NCBI GenBank assembly: GCA_902773835.1
Contig: CACYFZ010000001.1
Span: 124,001 to 188,000, forward strand
Length of the DNA: 64,000 nucleotides
Reading direction: 5' to 3'
From: an uncultured Eubacteriales bacterium
Lineage (GTDB): Bacteria; Bacillota; Clostridia; Peptostreptococcales; Anaerovoracaceae
The position numbers and the translations under genes are program-made. Positions 18,382 to 26,274 of the stretch are shown here, one piece after another. The notes beneath the pieces are model-generated. The model was not told the DNA's origin. It saw nothing but the letters and a program-made list of their open reading frames with translations, and made no database searches. Each line of letters starts with the position of its first letter. The first letter of the stretch is position 1.

Positions 18382-18401
18382 ATATTGCGTTAATTGCTCA
18401 A

Positions 18402-18435
18402 TTAATCAAAACGGCGGTTCCTGTGGAGCCACCGT
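18402..18435 (-). terminator. Terminator behind the pyrophosphatase-like gene
   Basis: On the minus strand a 7-bp stem ACGGTGG / CCGCCGT (one G-U pair; arms 18429-18435 and 18411-18417) is followed by TTTTGATTAATT. It sits between the stop of the pyrophosphatase-like gene and the start of buk. The U-tract is short, so partial read-through is possible. Confidence 0.55.
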
Positions 18436-18471
18436 CGTACCTTCTGATTCGATGTGCTCCGATTTATTGTA

Positions 18472-20277
18472 TCAGAAAAATACTGCACCGAACTTCGCAA
18501 ATGCCGGTACTGCAGCAAGTGCTATTGTGGTCATGATAATCAATATGGAGCCCAGAGTGTCTGTAGATACTCTGTCGTAATACTTTCCGGTATTGTTGAA
18601 TGCAACAATTAATACAGCACCCGTTACTATGCTGCCTGCAAAGAAACCTGTCAGGCTGTATGTTCCCAATACGAAACCGATTATAAGAGGTACGGACATA
18701 GCCAGAAGTAGAATCAATGCAGTTCCTCTTACAGAATTGATATTTCTGTATTCGTCGGAATCTTCAGGACCGGATTCAATCATTACATTGGTGCTTACAA
18801 GAATGGCTCTGATAAGAAGACCGAATATAAACATAATAAATACGGTTCCGAATATCATTCCGCCGAAGACAGGAGGATCTGACAAAACAACATCAAGATT
18901 ACCGGCAGTATATGTAAATGCTGTCAGAAGTGCCGTAAGAGTCAATGCTTCAGATATTGCAGAGTATGCTTTTCCGCAGGCTTTTGCCTTAGAAGAGATT
19001 CTGTATAAAGCGTTGTAGTAGCCTGCATTTTCTTCTTGGGCATTGTCATAATAACTTGCGAAACCGGTAGATGCGGAAAGCGAAGTAGCGAAGTTTCTTA
19101 CGGCAAGGTTTACTCCCGATATTGAATTGGCTCCTACGGCAGCCAAAGCTACACCGTAATAGTTGGCCAATTTATACGAAAGCAGAAGTGCCGCCATCGT
19201 GAGAACACCGGGAATCAAAGAACTGATAAGTCCGAGTGAAAGACCGTTAATCATCGGAATATCAATGTCTTCGTCTTTTGTCCTAGGAAGATTCCTATTG
19301 AAAACTTTAGAGTCCATGGAATAAATCTTACAGAACTCAGCTGTAAGAAGCTGTGCTAAAATACCGAGTCCGACGCAAAATGCGTATACAGGTGACTCGA
19401 GAATTGTAATACTGAAATATATTGAAGCTGCGAATGAAGCAATTCCCGAAAGAATACTTCCTGCAGTAATTCCGAAATGAGCATTTTTCCCCGTATAAGG
19501 TCTGTATATAAAGACTCCGAGAGCGGAAACCGCTACACCGCATGCCAGTACAATAATAGGAAATTTAGTTGCAGAAGCAACCGTAAATGTAGAAGTAAGA
19601 CCTGAAGCTTCAACACCGATTTCAGCAAGAAGTGCAGTCGAACAAGCTGAAATGAGCAGTAAGAGAATAAACTCCGCTCCGTTAGATGCGTAAGCTCCCA
19701 AATAATCTACGTTGTATTCTTTCCTGTCTGAAAGTTTATGTGCAGCTGTCAGTATCGAACCCGAAAGTCTAATTGCTATTCCGGAAATAGATGCTCCTAA
19801 AGCAAATGCAGCAGCAATACTCATTATCTGTTTCTGTTTAAACATGAAAAAGAGTACGCTGAGAGCAGCAAGTCCTAAAACTGATAAGATGAGACCTATT
19901 ACTGCCCCTCCTCTGAAAGAAGCTTTAAGCCCCCTCTTTATCTCACCGTCAGAAAGGTATGATGAAGAAGAGACTGCAGATGAGGTAAAGCTCCTGCTTC
20001 CGATATATACCGAGATAAATACGGTAAGAGCACCTGCCGCATATGCGATTGCGGGATAAGGGCCTATTCCGAAGCCGACAAATGATCCTACTATTCCGAG
20101 AAGAATGAGTATAGGTACTATTTGAGCAATCCAAAATTCGCTGTATTTTTCGATAGTGGCGGTGTAGACATTAGAGGCAACAAGCTTATTACCGGTATGT
20201 CTTCTGAGCCACGACTCGATCGATACAGCGCACAGAATTCCGAATACAGCACAAGCCAAAGTGACTATTTTGAGCAT
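18472..20277 (-). CDS. Catalytically degenerate membrane pyrophosphatase (HppA) homologue
   Basis: A 601-residue integral membrane protein with about 14-16 hydrophobic segments. Framework motifs of H+/Na+-translocating pyrophosphatases are clear: IGSR (93-96) before the FRGGAVIGL motif (121-129; canonical FRGGAVMGL), FALGASISGIAIRLSG (158-173; canonical FGASSIALFARVGGG) and YGVALAAVGANSISGV (374-389). However, the acidic pyrophosphate- and metal-binding sets are gone. The canonical DVGADLVGKVE / DDPRNPAVIADNVGDNVGD region is replaced by KLSDRKEYNVDYLGAYASNG (181-200), DAYGPIADNAGG by RNFATSLSASTG (394-405), and VGDTVGDPFKDTSGPSLN by a short DRVSTDTLGS tail. Pyrophosphate hydrolysis is therefore very unlikely. 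A structural, transport or regulatory role is possible but unknown. It follows secG. Confidence 0.85.
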   Translation of the reverse strand: MLKIVTLACAVFGILCAVSIESWLRRHTGNKLVASNVYTATIEKYSEFWIAQIVPILILLGIVGSFVGFGIGPYPAIAYAAGALTVFISVYIGSRSFTSSAVSSSSYLSDGEIKRGLKASFRGGAVIGLILSVLGLAALSVLFFMFKQKQIMSIAAAFALGASISGIAIRLSGSILTAAHKLSDRKEYNVDYLGAYASNGAEFILLLLISACSTALLAEIGVEASGLTSTFTVASATKFPIIVLACGVAVSALGVFIYRPYTGKNAHFGITAGSILSGIASFAASIYFSITILESPVYAFCVGLGILAQLLTAEFCKIYSMDSKVFNRNLPRTKDEDIDIPMINGLSLGLISSLIPGVLTMAALLLSYKLANYYGVALAAVGANSISGVNLAVRNFATSLSASTGFASYYDNAQEENAGYYNALYRISSKAKACGKAYSAISEALTLTALLTAFTYTAGNLDVVLSDPPVFGGMIFGTVFIMFIFGLLIRAILVSTNVMIESGPEDSDEYRNINSVRGTALILLLAMSVPLIIGFVLGTYSLTGFFAGSIVTGAVLIVAFNNTGKYYDRVSTDTLGSILIIMTTIALAAVPAFAKFGAVFF

Positions 20278-20315
20278 CAGAAAATCTCCTTAATTGTTCA
20301 GGCCGTGCAAATGCA

Positions 20316-20549
20316 TCAGTTGAATACCGCAACGATAACGAGTGATATGACAATATATACGATAGCGCATACGGTTGTGACTCTTGAAAGAAGTGCGTCA
20401 TAACCCCTGCTCTTCTTTTTACCGAAAAGCTGTTCTGCGCCTCCGGAAATAGAACCGGAAAGACCGTCACTGTTACCTGACTGCAAAAGAATACTTGCTA
20501 TGAGAACAAGACTTACTATAAGCAATACTACCATTAAAAATGTATGCAT
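20316..20549 (-). CDS. secG: Preprotein translocase subunit SecG
   Basis: A 77-residue protein with two transmembrane segments (about 2-24 and 55-76) joined by a cytoplasmic loop containing LLQSGNSDGLSGSISGGAEQLFGKKKSRG, of which the Gly/Ser-rich part and the QxFGKK block are the SecG signature. It is the auxiliary subunit of the SecYEG channel that assists SecA-driven export. A GGAGG ribosome binding site stands ahead of the ATG. Its own TTGACA promoter and a leader hairpin lie upstream. In many Firmicutes secG follows the glycolytic tpi/pgk/eno block, as here with tpiA. Confidence 0.95.
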   Translation of the reverse strand: MHTFLMVVLLIVSLVLIASILLQSGNSDGLSGSISGGAEQLFGKKKSRGYDALLSRVTTVCAIVYIVISLVIVAVFN

Positions 20550-20583
20550 AATTACCTCCGATTGTAATTAATTATTATGTAAT

Positions 20584-20617
20584 AAAGCGCTCGATTTGCT
20601 TAAAAATCGAACGCTTT
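20584..20617 (-). promoter_or_regulatory. Hairpin at the start of the secG transcript
   Basis: A near-perfect 14-bp inverted repeat (AAAGCGTTCGATTT / AAATCGAGCGCTTT on the minus strand, one mismatch). It begins within a few bases of the predicted secG transcription start. Position suggests a 5' stabilising stem rather than a terminator, although it could also stop read-through from tpiA; only a weak T-rich stretch follows. Confidence 0.5.
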
Positions 20618-20646
20618 AGTGTAACATTTCAATGCTTGTGTGTCAA
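20618..20646 (-). promoter_or_regulatory. Promoter of secG
   Basis: On the minus strand a perfect TTGACA (20641-20646), a 17-base spacer ending in TGT and TACACT (20618-20623), a strong sigmaA promoter with an extended -10. It lies between the tpiA stop and secG. Confidence 0.8.
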
Positions 20647-20670
20647 TTGAGAACAATCGGTATTTATTGG

Positions 20671-21432
20671 CTATTTCAGAGCTGCAGCTGCATCTGCAAT
20701 ACCTGCGAAATCGTCTGCTTTAAGGCTGGCTCCGCCGATAAGTCCTCCGTTGATATCTTCTTTCTCAAGAAGCTCTTTAGCATTAGAAGGCTTCATGCTT
20801 CCGCCGTAAAGAATGAGAAGTGATTCTGCAACTACAGCATCATACATACCTTCCATAACTCCTCTGATGAAAGCACACATCTCTTCAGCCTGCTCAGGAG
20901 TAGCTGTTTTTCCTGTGCCGATTGCCCAGATAGGCTCATATGCGATGACGATTTTTGTAGCGTCCTTAGCGGAAATTCCTTCGAAATCTGCTACTAGCTG
21001 ACCGCCTACAAAAGCCTGCTCCTCACCCTTCTCTCTTACTTCGAGTGATTCTCCTACGCAGAGAATAGGTGTAATACCGGCTTCGATGAGAACCTTAAGC
21101 TTCTTGTTTACGGTCTCGTCTGTCTCGTTGAAATACTCTCTTCTTTCGGAGTGACCGATTACGCAGTAATCAACACCGATTTCAGAAAGCATAGGAACTG
21201 AAACTTCACCCGTAAAAGCTCCGGACGCTTCAAAGTGAACATTCTGAGCTCCGAATTTGATTCCGGAACCTGCAAGTGCATCTTTAACAGTATAAAGATC
21301 CGTAAAAGGCACGAGTACGGCTACTTCTTCTGCATTAGAAAAGTTCTTGGCCTTAAGCTCTTCGATAAAAGCTTTTGCTTCTGATGCCGTTTTATTCATT
21401 TTCCAGTTACCTGCGATTAAAAACTTATTCAT
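20671..21432 (-). CDS. tpiA: Triosephosphate isomerase
   Basis: A 253-residue TIM-barrel enzyme interconverting dihydroxyacetone phosphate and glyceraldehyde 3-phosphate in glycolysis. The full catalytic set is present: K11 in NWKMN, H94 in CVIGHSERR and the base E166 in AYEPIWAIGTG; the phosphate-gripping loop GTGKTATPEQAEE and the terminal ILYGGSMKPSN are intact. It lies 36 bases behind pgk with a ribosome binding site (GAAAGGAAA) ahead of the ATG. gap, gpm and eno are not in the window, though pgk-tpi pairs usually belong to such an operon. Confidence 0.98.
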   Translation of the reverse strand: MNKFLIAGNWKMNKTASEAKAFIEELKAKNFSNAEEVAVLVPFTDLYTVKDALAGSGIKFGAQNVHFEASGAFTGEVSVPMLSEIGVDYCVIGHSERREYFNETDETVNKKLKVLIEAGITPILCVGESLEVREKGEEQAFVGGQLVADFEGISAKDATKIVIAYEPIWAIGTGKTATPEQAEEMCAFIRGVMEGMYDAVVAESLLILYGGSMKPSNAKELLEKEDINGGLIGGASLKADDFAGIADAAAALK

Positions 21433-21468
21433 AATATTTCCTTTCTGTTTAACTTTTCGGTGACAACA

Positions 21469-22653
21469 TTATTTGTCTTCAATTACTGCGATGCCCGGAA
21501 GATCAATACCTTCAAGGAATTCAAGGCTTGCGCCTCCGCCTGTACTTATATGAGTCATCTTATCTGCCAGTCCGAACTTGGCAACAGCAGCTGCACTGTC
21601 GCCTCCTCCGATAACCGTAGTGGCATCGATTTCTGCAAGACACTCTGCAATAGCCTTTGTACCAACTGCGAAAGTATCCATTTCAAATACTCCCATAGGC
21701 CCGTTCCAAACAACAGTCTTTGTTGTTTTAAGAGCATCTGTATACTGCTTTATTGTTTCAGGTCCGATATCCAGTCCCATCCTGTCTTCAGGAATGGCAT
21801 CAATCGGATATACATCGTGAGGTGAATCATTTGCGAACTCATCAGCCGCTACCACATCTACAGGGAGCATGAACTTAACGCCCTTCTCCTCAGCAAGCTT
21901 AAGAATATCTTTGGCAAGATCTAGACCTTCTTCGTCAAGAAGAGATTTGCCGATTGAATAGCCCTGTGCTTTGAAGAATGTGTATGCCATTCCTCCGCCG
22001 ATAATAAGAATATCTACTTTATCGAGGAGATTTGTAATTACCGGAATCTTATCCTTAACCTTGGCACCGCCCATGATAGCAGCAAAAGGTCTCTGCGGAT
22101 TGTTTACGGCCTCTCCGAGGAATTTGAGTTCCTTCTCGATGAGGAAGCCTGATACTGCAGGGATGTAACTTGCGATACCGGTAGTGGAGGCATGCGCTCT
22201 GTGTGATGTTCCGAAAGCATCCTGTACGAAGATATCACCAAGTGAAGCGAGATCTTTGGCAAATTCAGGGTCGTTATCGGTCTCTTCTTTTCTGTATCTT
22301 ACGTTCTCCAGGAGCATTACCTCTCCGGCCTTCAGGTCCTTGGCTGCCTGACGTACGGTATCATCTACAACTACATCTGAAGGAACGAACTTAACTTCCT
22401 GATTCAGGCATTCTTTGAGTCTTTTTGCTACAGGAGCCAGGCTGAACTCAGGTTTAGGCTCTCCCTTTGGTCTTCCGAGATGAGACATGAGAACGATAGC
22501 GGCACCGTTCTCAAGTAAATACTTAATACTAGGAAGCGCAGCCTGAATACGAATGTCATCGGTAATCTTATCTCCGTCAAGAGGTACGTTGAAGTCGCAT
22601 CTCATTACTGCTGTCTTACCTTCCCAATTTACGTCTTTAATTGTTTTCTTCAT
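21469..22653 (-). CDS. pgk: Phosphoglycerate kinase
   Basis: A 394-residue glycolytic kinase making ATP from 1,3-bisphosphoglycerate. N-terminal substrate-binding residues are in [20 protein letters not shown] and [24 protein letters not shown] and the C-terminal nucleotide-binding [13 protein letters not shown] and [13 protein letters not shown] are present. Length is standard (about 395). AAAGGAGAG precedes the ATG. It is the first gene of a pgk-tpiA pair with its own promoter, in the gap behind the divergently oriented nth/GntR region. Confidence 0.98.
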   Translation of the reverse strand: MKKTIKDVNWEGKTAVMRCDFNVPLDGDKITDDIRIQAALPSIKYLLENGAAIVLMSHLGRPKGEPKPEFSLAPVAKRLKECLNQEVKFVPSDVVVDDTVRQAAKDLKAGEVMLLENVRYRKEETDNDPEFAKDLASLGDIFVQDAFGTSHRAHASTTGIASYIPAVSGFLIEKELKFLGEAVNNPQRPFAAIMGGAKVKDKIPVITNLLDKVDILIIGGGMAYTFFKAQGYSIGKSLLDEEGLDLAKDILKLAEEKGVKFMLPVDVVAADEFANDSPHDVYPIDAIPEDRMGLDIGPETIKQYTDALKTTKTVVWNGPMGVFEMDTFAVGTKAIAECLAEIDATTVIGGGDSAAAVAKFGLADKMTHISTGGGASLEFLEGIDLPGIAVIEDK

Positions 22654-22696
22654 TTAAACTCTCCTTTTTAATCTCTGTCCGTATATCAACGTCAAT

Positions 22697-22726
22697 ATAT
22701 TAACAAAACAAAGACTTGAAATACAA
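22697..22726 (-). promoter_or_regulatory. Probable promoter of pgk-tpiA
   Basis: On the minus strand TTGTAT (22721-22726), an 18-base spacer ending in TGT and TAATAT (22697-22702), an extended -10 type promoter about 45 bases before the pgk start. Confidence 0.5.
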
Positions 22727-22740
22727 TATCTCTACTGCAT

Positions 22741-23376
22741 TTACAAGCCTTTTTTCAAACATATTTCATTAAGTCCGCATGAATTGCAGTCTGCCTTTCT
22801 GGCATGACAGATTTTTCTGCCGTGAAATATCAAAAGATGGTGTGCCCTGATCCATTGCTTTTTAGGCAGTCTCTTTTTAAGTTGTTCTTCAGTATTGTCC
22901 ACGTCTTTGGCATCTGTAAGACCTATTCTGTTGGAAACTCTGAACACATGAGTATCGACGGCAATCGCAGGTTCTCCAAATGCTTCGGCCATAATAACAT
23001 TGGCTGTTTTCCTGCCTACTCCGGGAAGACTTACAAGTTTATCGAAGTCTGCGGGTACCTCACCTTCAAAGTCTTCTGTCAGCTTGCCTGCAAGCTTAAC
23101 GATATTCACGGATTTGTTCTTATAAAGTCCTATTGTCTTAATAATTTCAGCCACATCCCAGGGATCTGCCTGTGCCAAGTCATAAGGTGTTGGATATTTT
23201 TCAAATAATGCCGGAGTTACCTTATTAACACTTACGTCAGTAGTCTGTGCAGACAATACAACAGAAATAAGAAGCTCGTAATTGCTTCTGTGGTCAAGTG
23301 CACAAGCAGCTTCTGGATGCATTGCCTCCAGTTCTTCCATTACATTGGGTATAAGATCAGTTTTAATTCTTTTCAT
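22741..23376 (-). CDS. nth: Endonuclease III (DNA glycosylase/AP lyase)
   Basis: A 211-residue base-excision repair enzyme that removes oxidised pyrimidines and nicks AP sites. The helix-hairpin-helix LPGVGRKTA contains catalytic Lys K123, and VDTHVFRVSNR contains catalytic Asp D141. The C-terminal [4Fe-4S] loop is complete (C190, C197, C200, C206; spacing C-x6-C-x2-C-x5-C). Length is typical. It is transcribed away from the GntR regulator gene across a 116-base gap. Confidence 0.97.
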   Translation of the reverse strand: MKRIKTDLIPNVMEELEAMHPEAACALDHRSNYELLISVVLSAQTTDVSVNKVTPALFEKYPTPYDLAQADPWDVAEIIKTIGLYKNKSVNIVKLAGKLTEDFEGEVPADFDKLVSLPGVGRKTANVIMAEAFGEPAIAVDTHVFRVSNRIGLTDAKDVDNTEEQLKKRLPKKQWIRAHHLLIFHGRKICHARKADCNSCGLNEICLKKGL

Positions 23377-23394
23377 TATTTGCTCTGTTTTCCA

Positions 23395-23422
23395 TTGACA
23401 ACGATGGTAAATCGTCTATATT
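23395..23422 (+). promoter_or_regulatory. Promoter of the GntR-family regulator gene
   Basis: A perfect TTGACA (23395-23400), a 16-base spacer and TATATT (23417-23422) on the plus strand, about 70 bases before the regulator's ATG. Confidence 0.65.
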
Positions 23423-23426
23423 AAAA

Positions 23427-23436
23427 TAGTATACAA
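23427..23436 (+). promoter_or_regulatory. Candidate GntR operator
   Basis: TAGTATACAA, a palindromic GTATAC core with the T-n-GT...AC-n-A pattern seen in FadR-type GntR operators, directly after the -10 box. The position fits autorepression by the downstream regulator. This is inference from pattern and place only. Confidence 0.35.
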
Positions 23437-23445
23437 TTTGATTTT

Positions 23446-23464
23446 GCTTGAGGATAACTCAAGC
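23446..23464 (+). repeat. Perfect inverted repeat in the GntR gene leader
   Basis: GCTTGAG-GATAA-CTCAAGC, a perfect 7-bp inverted repeat with a 5-base spacer, about 30 bases before the ATG. It could be a second operator or a hairpin in the mRNA leader; no U-tract follows, so it is not a terminator. Confidence 0.5.
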
Positions 23465-23492
23465 CATACTCTATATTTGAAACGAGGGTTAT

Positions 23493-24152
23493 ATGGACAG
23501 TATTAAAGTTGATAAATCCGCCAGACCTTTGTCGGCAGACATGTATTCGGAACTCCGGGCAGACATTCTTTCCGGTGAGATTCCGGATAATTCAAAACTA
23601 ACCGAACACGCCATCTGCAAAAAGTATAATGTCAGCAGAACTCCCGTAAGAGAAGCTTTTCGTCAGCTTGAAGCAGATGGTCTTATCGAAAATATCCCTA
23701 ACAGAGGTGCATTTGTAACAGGACTTTCCAGGAGAGATATTTCGGATCTTTTCGATCTTCGTTCCCTCTTTGAAATACAGGCTGTTGAATGGGCCATAAA
23801 ACGGATGACTACGGAAGAAATAGAAGCCCTTCGCGAAACTCTGGAGTTTATGGAGTTCTATACTCTTCGTAACGATACGGAAAAGGTTATGATGTTTAAT
23901 TCACAGTTCCATAACATTCTCTATGCCGGCACCAATGACAGAATGATTCATAAAGCCCTGAATACATATCAAACTTATCTGAAGCATTCAGCCCCTGCCA
24001 AAACTTATTCTAAGGATCAGCTTAAACAGATACTTGATGAGCACAAGGCTATCTTTAATGCAGTTGAAGCCAAGAACACCGCTGCAGGCAGAAAAGCCAT
24101 GGAGCAGCATATGGAACAATCCAAGCTCCGCCGCATAAGTAATTATTTCTAA
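23493..24152 (+). CDS. GntR-family transcriptional regulator (FadR/FCD subfamily)
   Basis: A 219-residue regulator. The winged helix-turn-helix (about 15-80) shows the GntR signature KKYNVSRTPVREAFRQLEADG followed by the wing ENIPNRGAFV. The C-terminal all-helical FCD ligand domain (about 90-215) has DLFDLRSLFE and the metal-binding-type histidines in FNSQFHNILY and AIFNAVEAKN-type helices. FCD regulators usually sense small carboxylic acids, but no catabolic genes adjoin it, so its targets are unknown beyond probable autoregulation. GAGGG precedes the ATG. Its last 4 bases overlap the end of the convergent site-2 protease gene. Confidence 0.93.
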   Translation: MDSIKVDKSARPLSADMYSELRADILSGEIPDNSKLTEHAICKKYNVSRTPVREAFRQLEADGLIENIPNRGAFVTGLSRRDISDLFDLRSLFEIQAVEWAIKRMTTEEIEALRETLEFMEFYTLRNDTEKVMMFNSQFHNILYAGTNDRMIHKALNTYQTYLKHSAPAKTYSKDQLKQILDEHKAIFNAVEAKNTAAGRKAMEQHMEQSKLRRISNYF

Positions 24153-24787
24153 TTAACCAGGAGTCTCATCAAAAAACTTACGGCAGGATCGAGAATGGCA
24201 TCAACCACATTGGTTACAAGCAATATGATAAGTATCCAGCTACCCTTCTGATATAATGATTGCCACCAATCGTATCTGTCTAACTTAAATATCTGTGTTA
24301 CAAGGCCGAATCCGTCCAGCGGAGGACAAGGTATAAGGTTGAATACCATAAGTACCAAGTTAATCATTACTGCATACAGCAGGATGTAGAAGATGTCCTG
24401 CATAATTACGGATCCTCCCAATGCTCCTATCGACTTGCTCAGCAGTCTGACAGGTACGGAAATAAGAACTGCGAGAATAAGATTCATAGTGACGCCCGCT
24501 ATTCCTACCAGGAATTCATCGCGGCGTCTGTTTTTATAATATGAAGGATTGATTTGTACGGGTTTGCCCCATCCGAAACCCAGGAAAAGCAGCGCTGCAA
24601 ATCCGAGCCAATCAATATGTGCCAGCGGATTCAGAGTCACTCTGCCCTGTCTTCTCGGAGTGGGATCTCCGAGCTTATCCGAAGTCCAGGCATGGGCAAA
24701 CTCATGAAAACTGAGCCCCAATATGATTCCCGGAAGTGTCAACAGCTTCGTAATTATTGTATCTATGCTGAAAGTCATTAAATTCAT
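24149..24787 (-). CDS. Site-2 protease family (M50) membrane metalloprotease
   Basis: A 212-residue integral membrane protein of the short M50/S2P class (YwhC/Rv-type). The zinc-binding HEFAH is in GLSFHEFAHAWTSDKLGD near residue 25-29 of this start, and the second site is NLIPCPPLDGFGL (NPxPxLDG-like, about 148-160). Five or so hydrophobic helices. The protease would cut substrates inside the membrane; its target is unknown. The ATG at 24785-24787 is chosen because AGGAGA lies 7 bases upstream, while a longer in-frame start at 24838 would lie inside cls and lacks such a site. It is the last gene of the apparent plsX-to-cls operon. Confidence 0.9.
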   Translation of the reverse strand: MNLMTFSIDTIITKLLTLPGIILGLSFHEFAHAWTSDKLGDPTPRRQGRVTLNPLAHIDWLGFAALLFLGFGWGKPVQINPSYYKNRRRDEFLVGIAGVTMNLILAVLISVPVRLLSKSIGALGGSVIMQDIFYILLYAVMINLVLMVFNLIPCPPLDGFGLVTQIFKLDRYDWWQSLYQKGSWILIILLVTNVVDAILDPAVSFLMRLLVN

Positions 24788-24800
24788 CAGGATGTCTCCT

Positions 24801-26273
24801 CTAAAGTATTTCCGTAAGCAGTCTTGAAATTGATTCAAGAGCTCTTTCTTTTATACTGATATTATTTCTGTCTTCTTGAGTGTATTCTCTGCAAAACTTC
24901 ATGTCTTCTTCGAACTGCCTGTTCATCTCTTTCGTAACGTTCGCATCATATACAAATGCATTTGATTCGAAATTAAGTCTGAAGCTTCTTATGTCCATAT
25001 TGGTGGACCCGACGGTACATACTTCATCATCTGCGGTAAGTGTTTTAGCATGAAGAAAGCCGTTTTCATAAATGTATATCTTGGCTCCGTCTCTGATAAG
25101 GCGTCCCGCGTTATAAAGTGTGGTCCTGTATACGAAAGGATGATCCGGTATGCAAGGTATCATGATTCTGACGTCAATGCCGGACCTCGCTGCCATGGCC
25201 AGCGATTCAATCATCGGTTCGTCAGGAACAAGATACGGGGTTTGTATATATATATTCTTCTTGGCGCCCGTAATCATCTTCATCATGGACATCTTAACCT
25301 CTTCCTTTATGGACTCCGGCCCGCATGAGACTATCTGAATCGGAATCGTTCCGGCATTAGGTTTATATGCATGCTTTATGGACTTTTTAATTAAGTCGAG
25401 ATCTTCACGTGAAGCGTATCGCCAGTCCTGTAAGAATCTTTCATTAAGAGATGAGAGCGAGTTTCCTCGTATTATCATCTGAGTGTCTCTCCAGTATCCG
25501 AACTTCTTTTTATAACCGAGATATTCCTTGGCAATGTTAAAGCCACCGATATATCCGATTTCGTTATCAATTATGGCCAGTTTTCTGTGATTCCTGTAAT
25601 TGATACGAAAATACATATGTCTGATAATCGGCTTGAAGAAAAAGGCATACTTTCCGCCTGCTTTCTTAAAAGCCCTCAGTTCGGAGCGGCCTATGCTCCT
25701 TGAACCCAGCGCATCCATCAGAAGTCTCACACTCACGCCTTCCTTGGCTTTCTGTGTCAATATGTCTATAAGACGCCTGCCTACAAAGTCATCCTTTATG
25801 ATGAAGTAACATAGTTTAACAGAGTATTTCGCAGCCAATATATCCTCGCATAGGCTGTTGAACATCTCCTGCCCGTCGTAAATCAGCTCTACGCTGCTGT
25901 TATCCGTAAGGAGCGAGTCAGCATAATCAAGGTTCATGCTGATCATGCTGCGCCACTTATTTGTAATTTCGTTTCCTGAGGTCTTAATTCCGGTTTTGAC
26001 GCTTTCTTTTTGCCAGTCGAGCAAAGTCTCCATACCTGCAGTTTCCGACTCTGTCATCTTAAATATTTGCTGTCTGGCTATGTTTTGTGAAAGTATCAGG
26101 TACAATATGAGACCGAGAATCGGAACCATAAAGAGCACCATTATCCAGGCCATTGTAGCGGCCGGAGATTTGGTGTCAATGAAAATCAGACCGAAAGCGA
26201 TAATGGCATTCAGTATATATACAAGCATCATGATGTGCGAAAATGTAAAGAATTCTGCAATCTGATCTATCAA
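24801..26273 (-). CDS. cls: Cardiolipin synthase
   Basis: A phospholipase D-superfamily synthase that joins phosphatidylglycerol molecules into cardiolipin at the membrane. Two N-terminal transmembrane helices (within about 15-70) are followed by two HKD motifs, HRKLAIIDNEIGYIGGFN and HAKTLTADDEVCTVGSTN, each with the catalytic His and Lys. About 490 residues, normal for bacterial ClsA types. Both possible starts are TTG. One at 26273, just after the miaB stop, has the purine-rich GGGAAAGAG upstream and is chosen. The other at 26294 would overlap miaB by 20 bases and lacks a ribosome binding site. Confidence 0.94.
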   Translation of the reverse strand: MIDQIAEFFTFSHIMMLVYILNAIIAFGLIFIDTKSPAATMAWIMVLFMVPILGLILYLILSQNIARQQIFKMTESETAGMETLLDWQKESVKTGIKTSGNEITNKWRSMISMNLDYADSLLTDNSSVELIYDGQEMFNSLCEDILAAKYSVKLCYFIIKDDFVGRRLIDILTQKAKEGVSVRLLMDALGSRSIGRSELRAFKKAGGKYAFFFKPIIRHMYFRINYRNHRKLAIIDNEIGYIGGFNIAKEYLGYKKKFGYWRDTQMIIRGNSLSSLNERFLQDWRYASREDLDLIKKSIKHAYKPNAGTIPIQIVSCGPESIKEEVKMSMMKMITGAKKNIYIQTPYLVPDEPMIESLAMAARSGIDVRIMIPCIPDHPFVYRTTLYNAGRLIRDGAKIYIYENGFLHAKTLTADDEVCTVGSTNMDIRSFRLNFESNAFVYDANVTKEMNRQFEEDMKFCREYTQEDRNNISIKERALESISRLLTEIL

Positions 26274-26274
26274 C

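Noticed and set aside
16227..18471. T-box or other leader for pheST
   Set aside because: No room or conserved T-box sequence: pheS overlaps buk, and the gap before buk holds only a short hairpin.
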